From Armatimonadota bacterium (GTDB lineage Bacteria > Armatimonadota > Zipacnadia > UBA1398 > JAKPQA01): a stretch of 64,000 bases of DNA. The notes beneath the pieces are model-generated. The model was given only the letters and a program-made list of their open reading frames with translations. It was not told the origin of the DNA and searched no databases. This document shows, one piece after another, positions 58,926 through 64,000 of the stretch (its first letter is position 1; the number at the start of each line of letters is the position of its first letter). Location of the stretch: the NCBI GenBank assembly GCA_029547025.1, contig JAKPQA010000100.1:1-64000 (forward strand). Reading direction: 5' to 3'. The position numbers and the translations under genes were made by a program.

Positions 58926-59329
58926 GTGTAAGCCCTCCGATCGATGCGCAGCCTACCTGAGCGGCAACCCTCGCGCCCGGGCCAAGACGGTGTTTGCCCG
59001 ACCGCACCGGCGGACCTTCCGGACCCGGGCCGATTCCTCCCTCCGCCGGCAGAGCCCCTACTCACCCTCGCCGGTGCAGCCATCCAGCGCCCGCGCGGCG
59101 TGACGAAGGGCGGCGGGAGCAGAACTCCCGTCTTGTCCCTTCGCGACGCGGCCAACCCCGTCGCCGTGGAGCCGTGCGCGCTCTCGCGAGATGACCGGCA
59201 ACCACAAGATAGCGGATACCGCGGAGATTGATCATCGAAAGGAGGTGAGGTGGCCATATGAGCATATCAGCATATGAGCCTACCACCCGGCCCGCGCCTC
59301 TTGTGATTGTTAACTTGTGACGCCTGCCC
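58926..59329. other. Intergenic stretch with AT-rich repeats and a possible 20-codon leader
   Basis: About 400 bases. On the plus strand AAAGGAGGTGA (59238-59248) lies 9 bases before an ATG at 59258 that opens a 20-codon frame ending in TGA at 59320 (MSISAYEPTTRPAPLVIVNL). CATATGAGCATATCAGCATATG repeats short units and is far AT-richer than its surroundings. It may be a dispersed repeat rather than a leader peptide; nothing downstream on the plus strand is a gene. Confidence 0.35.
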
Positions 59330-60274
59330 TTACGCCTCCCATGGCGCCCGAAGCGCTGGAGGCTCCAGCAAGAAGTCCAACCCCCCGCGGAGGGAGCCAT
59401 CCTTGTTGAACCACGCATGGAAGCCCTGGTCGTCGATCCCATTGGCGTCGTAGCGGTCTCGCCGGGTCGAGATGGCCTTGCCCTCCTTGATGCTCCAGCC
59501 CATCCAGCCGAAGCCGGCCTCGGAGAGCAGCTCCGAGGAGTACCGCGCGGCCTCGGCCCGGCGAAAATCATCGAGGCAGCCGGGGACGCACTCATTCACC
59601 AGCAGCGGCTTGCCGTGGGCCTCCTGGATGGCCTTCAGCTCGGTTACGGCCTGAACCATGGCGTCCCGCGTCCGGGCATAGGGGTGCCCGCAGAGCACAT
59701 CCATCAGCTCGGCCAGGTTCGTGATGTTGCTGCCCACCATGGTACCGATGGTGATGGGCTGCTGCGCCCCGGCGGCGCGGACCGCCGCGGCGATAGTGCT
59801 GAGCCACTCGAACTCCTTGATGTCCTCCGGCTTCTCGCGCCCGAAGGCCTGCGGCTCGTTGCACAGGTCCCACGCCAGCACGCGGTCGTCGGCAGCCAGC
59901 GGGGTCACCAGCGCCTGCACGTACTCGACCTGCGGCACCCAGTCGCGGAACAGATGCTCGATGCAGGTGCCGCCGTAGTCGTACCGCCAGTCATGCCAGC
60001 GGTTGAACAGGCACGGCATGGCCTTCATGCCGGCCTCATCGATGCCTCGGATGGCATCCATGAAGCTGGCCGTCACGGCCTCAGGCTCGGCCATCCACGC
60101 GCTGAACTCGATCCAGAGCCGGATGCAGTTCGAGTGGATGGTCCGCGCCAGGGCCATCTCGGCACGGAACTGGTCCGGGCTGTAGGCCCACCAGGCCTGC
60201 TCGATCCGCGCGCCCCATGAGGGGATGCAGTTGAGGCCCCTGAGCCATCCGTAGCTGTCGTAGCGGTGCAGCAT
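59330..60274 (-). CDS. GH5-like glycosidase (cellulase/mannanase fold)
   Basis: The 314-residue protein has the clan-A TIM barrel with candidate acid/base Glu in AWDLCNEPQAF near 145 and nucleophile Glu in LLVNECVPGC near 230, plus RLWIEFSAWM. There is no signal peptide. The ATG at 60274 is 9 bases behind GGGGAG; an earlier in-frame ATG at 60280 is only 3 bases behind it. It is divergent from the propeller glycosidase gene. Confidence 0.8.
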   Translation of the reverse strand: MLHRYDSYGWLRGLNCIPSWGARIEQAWWAYSPDQFRAEMALARTIHSNCIRLWIEFSAWMAEPEAVTASFMDAIRGIDEAGMKAMPCLFNRWHDWRYDYGGTCIEHLFRDWVPQVEYVQALVTPLAADDRVLAWDLCNEPQAFGREKPEDIKEFEWLSTIAAAVRAAGAQQPITIGTMVGSNITNLAELMDVLCGHPYARTRDAMVQAVTELKAIQEAHGKPLLVNECVPGCLDDFRRAEAARYSSELLSEAGFGWMGWSIKEGKAISTRRDRYDANGIDDQGFHAWFNKDGSLRGGLDFLLEPPALRAPWEA

Positions 60275-60451
60275 GACCATCAGCTCCCCGGTTCGGGCGA
60301 TGCGTGGGGAGTTCGCCGGCGGGCGCCCTCGAGCCCTCTTGCCGGGCCGCGCAGCGCGCTGGACGCAGGCCGAAAGGGGCTTCGCGAGGGGCCGCGCTGG
60401 CTTGGGCCGAACTCCGGCGCCCAGGCCCTACCCAAGAGAGGTGATCTCCCC

Positions 60452-61948
60452 ATGCTCCTCACGATGAGCCATGCGGTGATCGTATCGAGCGTGCTCGTGC
60501 CGGCAGACGGCACCTATGTGTGCGACATCGGGTCGCGGCTCGAGCTGTTCGTCGACGACTGGCTGATCGAACGGCTCGAGGGCGGTGCCGACAGACGACT
60601 GCACCACCCCGAACCGCGCGAGGTGGCCCTGGTGCTTGACCGGTCGTGGGAGGGCAACGCGGTAGGCTACGTGACCGTCTTCCGGGATGGGGAAGGGTTC
60701 CGTATGTACTACCGGGGGGCCCACGTCGTCTACACGCCGGAGGCGTCGACGGAGACACACCCGGAGTACACATGCCTGGCCGAGAGTCCAGATGGCGTCC
60801 ACTGGGAGCGCCCGGTTCTGGGACTGCACGAGATTGAGGGCTCGCGCGACAACAATGTGGTCGTGGCCCCGGCGGAAGGCTGGGGCTTGGCCACTCACAA
60901 CTTCACGCCATTCATCGACCCGCGGCCTGGGGTGCCGGCCGCAGAGCGCTACAAGGCCCTGGGCGGCGTTGGTCAAGGCGCGGGGGGTGTCTATGCGTTC
61001 GCGTCTGCCGACGGCGTCCGGTGGCGCAAGCTGCATGATGGGCCCGTGATCACGGAGGGCGATTTCGATTCCCAGAATCTGGCCTTCTGGGATGCCAGCC
61101 GTGGTGAGTACCGCTTCTACGGACGCAAGTTCCGCGACGGGCGCGACATCATCACATGCACGTCGCCTGACTTCGTGAGCTGGACCACGCCGCAGTTCGT
61201 CGACTACTCCCCCGGCCGAGTGTCCGAGCTCTACACGAACCAAGTCTGGCCCTACCCCCGGGCTCCCCATATCTGGATCGGTTTCCCCACGCGGTACATC
61301 GACCGCGGGTGGACGGAGGCGGCGCGGCATCTGCCGCAGATCGAATACCGTGAGCTTCGAGCGAAGGCTTCGGTTCGCGAGGGGACCGCACTGACCGACG
61401 GCATGCTCATGTCGACCCGGGACGGCCAGCACTTCGATGTGTGGCCCGAGTCTTTCATCCGACCGGGCCTGCGCACGGCGGGCAACTGGTTCTACGGCGA
61501 TAACTACCAGTGCCTGGGGCTCATCGAGACCCCGTCAGCCATCGAGGGTGCACCGCCCGAGCTGTCGTTCTTCGCCACCGAGAACAACCTACAGACGGCG
61601 CCCGCGCGGTTGCGGCGGTTCGCGATCCGCGTCGATGGTTTCGTGTCGATCCAGGCACCGCTTTCGGGCGGTGAGCTTCTCACCCGGCCACTCCTCTTCG
61701 CGGGCAGCCGGCTGTTACTGAACTACTCGACGTCGGCCGCCGGAAGCGTCCAGGAGGAGATCCAGGACACCAAGGGCCAGCCCATGCCCGGGTTCTCGCT
61801 CGCGGAGTCTGAGGCGCTTTACGGCGATTCGCTCGAACAGGCTGTCGTGTGGAAGGGGAGCCCGGACCTGGCAGCGCTGTCCGGCCAAGCGGTGCGATTG
61901 CGGTTCGTGCTTCGGGATGCGGATCTGTACTCGCTCCGGTTTGGGTAG
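60452..61948 (+). CDS. GH32/GH43-like five-bladed propeller glycosidase
   Basis: The 498-residue protein from the ATG at 60452 (GAGAGGTGAT upstream) reads as a beta-propeller glycoside hydrolase: DIGSRLELFVDDWLIERLEGG, VTVFRDGEGFRMYYRGAHV, CLAESPDGVHWERPVLGLHEIEGSRDNNVV, LAFWDASRGEYRFYGRKF, RYIDRGWTEAARHLP. The clan resemblance (GH32/43/62/68) is by pattern; catalytic residues are not assigned. It is not obviously secreted. Confidence 0.7.
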   Translation: MLLTMSHAVIVSSVLVPADGTYVCDIGSRLELFVDDWLIERLEGGADRRLHHPEPREVALVLDRSWEGNAVGYVTVFRDGEGFRMYYRGAHVVYTPEASTETHPEYTCLAESPDGVHWERPVLGLHEIEGSRDNNVVVAPAEGWGLATHNFTPFIDPRPGVPAAERYKALGGVGQGAGGVYAFASADGVRWRKLHDGPVITEGDFDSQNLAFWDASRGEYRFYGRKFRDGRDIITCTSPDFVSWTTPQFVDYSPGRVSELYTNQVWPYPRAPHIWIGFPTRYIDRGWTEAARHLPQIEYRELRAKASVREGTALTDGMLMSTRDGQHFDVWPESFIRPGLRTAGNWFYGDNYQCLGLIETPSAIEGAPPELSFFATENNLQTAPARLRRFAIRVDGFVSIQAPLSGGELLTRPLLFAGSRLLLNYSTSAAGSVQEEIQDTKGQPMPGFSLAESEALYGDSLEQAVVWKGSPDLAALSGQAVRLRFVLRDADLYSLRFG

Positions 61949-62229
61949 TCCCGGAGCCAGTCGCATGCCCATCGCCTGGTTCATGCCCCTGACGGCCGTT
62001 GTGCCGCTGAGGGGGCAGCCACTCCATGCCACAGGGCTCATCGGGATCCAGCGGGTGGACGAGGTGTGGCGGCCGGTCGACGCGGCGGGTGAGCGCCTCA
62101 TCCCGATTGGTGCCAACCACATCGGCTGCGTGGCCGGCCACTGCCGGGCGGTGGTCGGCGTGCGCTCGACGTCCTGGCTGAACCGGAGAAGGCGCGCCAA
62201 GCAGAGGTGACACCGGCTTGCCTGCACCC

Positions 62230-63867
62230 CTACGGGTCCGCCGGTCCGCCGGTGGTCATGGGCACATGGATGACCGTGGGCACCGCGGTCTCGGTGAGGC
62301 CTCGCCGGATCGCGTCGGCGATGCCTGAGGGCTCGTCGACGCGCAGGCCCCGGCACCCGAGGCCCTCGGCAACCTTGACGAAGTCGATCGGTCCGAGCTC
62401 TGCCCCAACGGAGGGCCCGCCAGCCTGGCGGATGCCGCTCAGCACGATCCCCCAGGCGGAGTCATCTGCGACGACCGCCACAAAGGGGAGCTGCTGGCGC
62501 GCCGCACACTCGAGCTCGGCGATGGTGAACGTCGCCGAGCCGTCGCCCGACAGCAGGACGATCGGCGCCTCGGGGTCGTACGCGCGCACGGCCGCGGCCG
62601 TGGGGATGCCCCATCCGATGACCGCGCTACGGCCGCAGGTCATCCACCGGCCCGGGTAGCGGTCGGCCATGGCCATGTGGACCCATTGGCCGATATTGCC
62701 GCCGTCGATGAGGAAGTAGGTCTGGTCCGTGAGCACCTCCCGGATGGCTTCGATGATGTCCGGACCTGTGGTCATGCCCGATGGCGCCGTCAGGGAGGCG
62801 CGCCACGGCTGTCCGGCAAGGAACTCGCGGTGCCGCCGACGTGCTTCCGCCAACCAGGCTCCGTCAGCCACATGACCCCGGGCGGCCAGTCGCTGGCGGA
62901 TTCCCTCCATTGCGCGTCTCGGGTCACCCAGGACGGCCACGTGCGGTTCAACGCCCTGTGTCAGCTCGTCGGCGTCCGCGCTGATCCGGACTACCTGGGC
63001 GTCAGGGCGCACCGCGAACGGCTCCAGATACCCGACCCGATAGTCAACCCGGGCGCCCACAAGCAGAACGGCGTCGGCGTCGGGGAGGATCCGCGCCTGC
63101 CCACTCGCCGCCCCAAGCACGCCCACGAACTCGGGAAGCGGCTGCTCGACAGCACCGCGGTCCCAGATGGGCACCACCACCGGTGCGCCGAGCGCTCGAG
63201 CCAGGGACGCGAGTTCGCTGGCGGCATCCGCGTAGAAGACTCCCGATCCTGCCACGACGAAAGGTCGGGCAGAGGAGGCCAGCACATGGGCCGCCTCTGC
63301 CACGGCCGCCGCGTCCGGCGGGCCGCCCGAGACGACCGCGGCTGTCGTCTTCCCCGACAGCTGAGCCGTGGTCTCCGACACCAGCACGTCGACGGGCACG
63401 GTCAGGTGCACGGGGCCAGGTCGGCCCGTGGTGGCCGCCTCGATGGCCATGTCCATGTGGCTGATGAGCTGGTCTACCCTCGAGACATACGTGCAGTACT
63501 TGCACAGTGGCGCGGCAAGTCCGGCCGTGTCCATGTCCTGGAAGTGGCCCTTGCCACGGGTATCCGATTCGCTCCCGCCGGTGATCAGCAGCATGGGCGA
63601 GCCGTCGTACCATGCGTTGGCGACCCCGGACAGCGCGTTGACGTGGGCGACGCCACTGGAGACGGCACAGACGCCGAGCCGGCGTGTCATCCGTCCGATG
63701 CCGTCGGCCTGGTAGGCCGCAGCCTGCTCGTTTCGGGTGTCGATGACCCTCATGCCCAGCCGGCCGCACGCCGCCATCAGCGGCGCCAGGCCGTTGCCGG
63801 TCAGGGTGAACACACAGTCAATGCCTCGGGCCTGCAGCTCGCGGACCAACAGCTCGGCGCCGTTCAC
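62230..63867 (-). CDS. Thiamine-diphosphate-dependent enzyme, acetolactate-synthase-like
   Basis: The 545-residue protein starts at a GTG behind GGAGGAC; longer frames are excluded. The PYR domain has the TPP-activating Glu47 in DTRNEQAAAYQADGIGRM. The central domain has ASSARPFVVAGSGVFY, and the PP domain has GDGSATFTIAELECAARQQLPFVAVVADDSAWG. The overall order matches AHAS/benzoylformate decarboxylase relatives. The substrate is unknown. Bases 61,949-62,229 hold no supported gene. Confidence 0.88.
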   Translation of the reverse strand: MNGAELLVRELQARGIDCVFTLTGNGLAPLMAACGRLGMRVIDTRNEQAAAYQADGIGRMTRRLGVCAVSSGVAHVNALSGVANAWYDGSPMLLITGGSESDTRGKGHFQDMDTAGLAAPLCKYCTYVSRVDQLISHMDMAIEAATTGRPGPVHLTVPVDVLVSETTAQLSGKTTAAVVSGGPPDAAAVAEAAHVLASSARPFVVAGSGVFYADAASELASLARALGAPVVVPIWDRGAVEQPLPEFVGVLGAASGQARILPDADAVLLVGARVDYRVGYLEPFAVRPDAQVVRISADADELTQGVEPHVAVLGDPRRAMEGIRQRLAARGHVADGAWLAEARRRHREFLAGQPWRASLTAPSGMTTGPDIIEAIREVLTDQTYFLIDGGNIGQWVHMAMADRYPGRWMTCGRSAVIGWGIPTAAAVRAYDPEAPIVLLSGDGSATFTIAELECAARQQLPFVAVVADDSAWGIVLSGIRQAGGPSVGAELGPIDFVKVAEGLGCRGLRVDEPSGIADAIRRGLTETAVPTVIHVPMTTGGPADP

Positions 63868-64000
63868 AGCTCGTCCTCCATGCGGGGTTAGGGGGCACCC
63901 CCACGTGCCCGGGGCACCCACCGCGGGAGCGGCGGGCGCTGCGCCATCCGGCCCGCTCGTCGGGTCCGCATGACGTAGGGCCGTCGTGCATCGCTATCCG
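63868..64000. other. Upstream region of the TPP enzyme at window edge
   Basis: No gene is supported in the last 130 bases; it presumably carries the promoter of the TPP enzyme, not resolved here. Confidence 0.3.

Noticed and set aside
61950-62210. Possible truncated glycosidase start in the gap (reading WRPVDAAGERLIPIGANHIG)
   Set aside because: The phrase resembles the opening of some glycosidases, but it is about 20 residues long with nothing conserved around it.

Overview
High-GC bacterial chromosome segment (roughly two-thirds G+C by eye) with dense genes, many GTG/TTG starts and strong GGAGG-type ribosome binding sites. The purine, dnaB, dciA and mreC/mreD genes make it chromosomal. The abundance of secreted glycosidases, Gfo/Idh/MocA dehydrogenases, a sulfatase-fold enzyme, a uroporphyrinogen-decarboxylase-like protein and a PhoPQ-related hydrolase resembles uncultured carbohydrate degraders such as Planctomycetota, Hydrogenedentota, Armatimonadota or Latescibacterota. 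The phylum cannot be fixed from this sequence alone.

Region 1 (about 250-10,770, minus strand) is a housekeeping run: dciA with a C-terminal zinc ribbon, a secreted TPR protein, dnaB, a small membrane protein, then purD-purE-purF-purM-purN and an IMP cyclohydrolase that lacks the AICAR-transformylase half of PurH. Region 2 (about 11,200-15,870) has a PhoPQ-related hydrolase, two paralogous QueG-like iron-sulfur proteins and a GH29-like secreted protein.

Region 3 (about 15,900-21,550) is an accessory island. A MazF toxin and ribbon-helix-helix antitoxin are divergent from a tight four-gene operon: a helical protein, a BrxC/BrxD-type (DUF2791) ATPase with degenerate nucleotide-binding motifs, an intact BrxD-like ATPase and a SNF2 helicase. 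The right edge is a decapitated enolase-superfamily gene. This operon looks like an uncharacterised phage-defence or DNA-processing system and is one of the two best candidates in the window.

Region 4 (about 21,600-37,800) mixes metabolic genes (two Gfo/Idh/MocA dehydrogenases, DegT aminotransferase, large glycosidase-like protein, D-2-hydroxyacid dehydrogenase, beta-helix protein) with small conflict modules: a VapB/VapC-like pair whose toxin is frameshifted, an intact DarT-DarG pair, and a Fic protein bracketed by two copies of a 73-bp palindromic element.

Region 5 (38,138-46,871, plus strand) is one run: YchF-like NTPase, cyclophilin-thioredoxin-like lipoprotein, a 1337-residue protein joining a degenerate SIR2-like domain, a STAND NTPase, HEAT-like repeats and an eight-bladed PQQ-type propeller, then two tandem mreC genes and mreD. 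The giant protein, 15 bases upstream of mreC, is the other leading candidate.

Region 6 (46,849-64,000) is mostly minus-strand carbohydrate metabolism: a calcium-loop secreted protein, a UroD-like protein coupled to a sulfatase-fold enzyme with Thr at the formylglycine position, a secreted 780-residue protein, GH127, an alpha/alpha-toroid protein, GH4, GH5-like, a GH32/43-like propeller protein and a thiamine-diphosphate enzyme.
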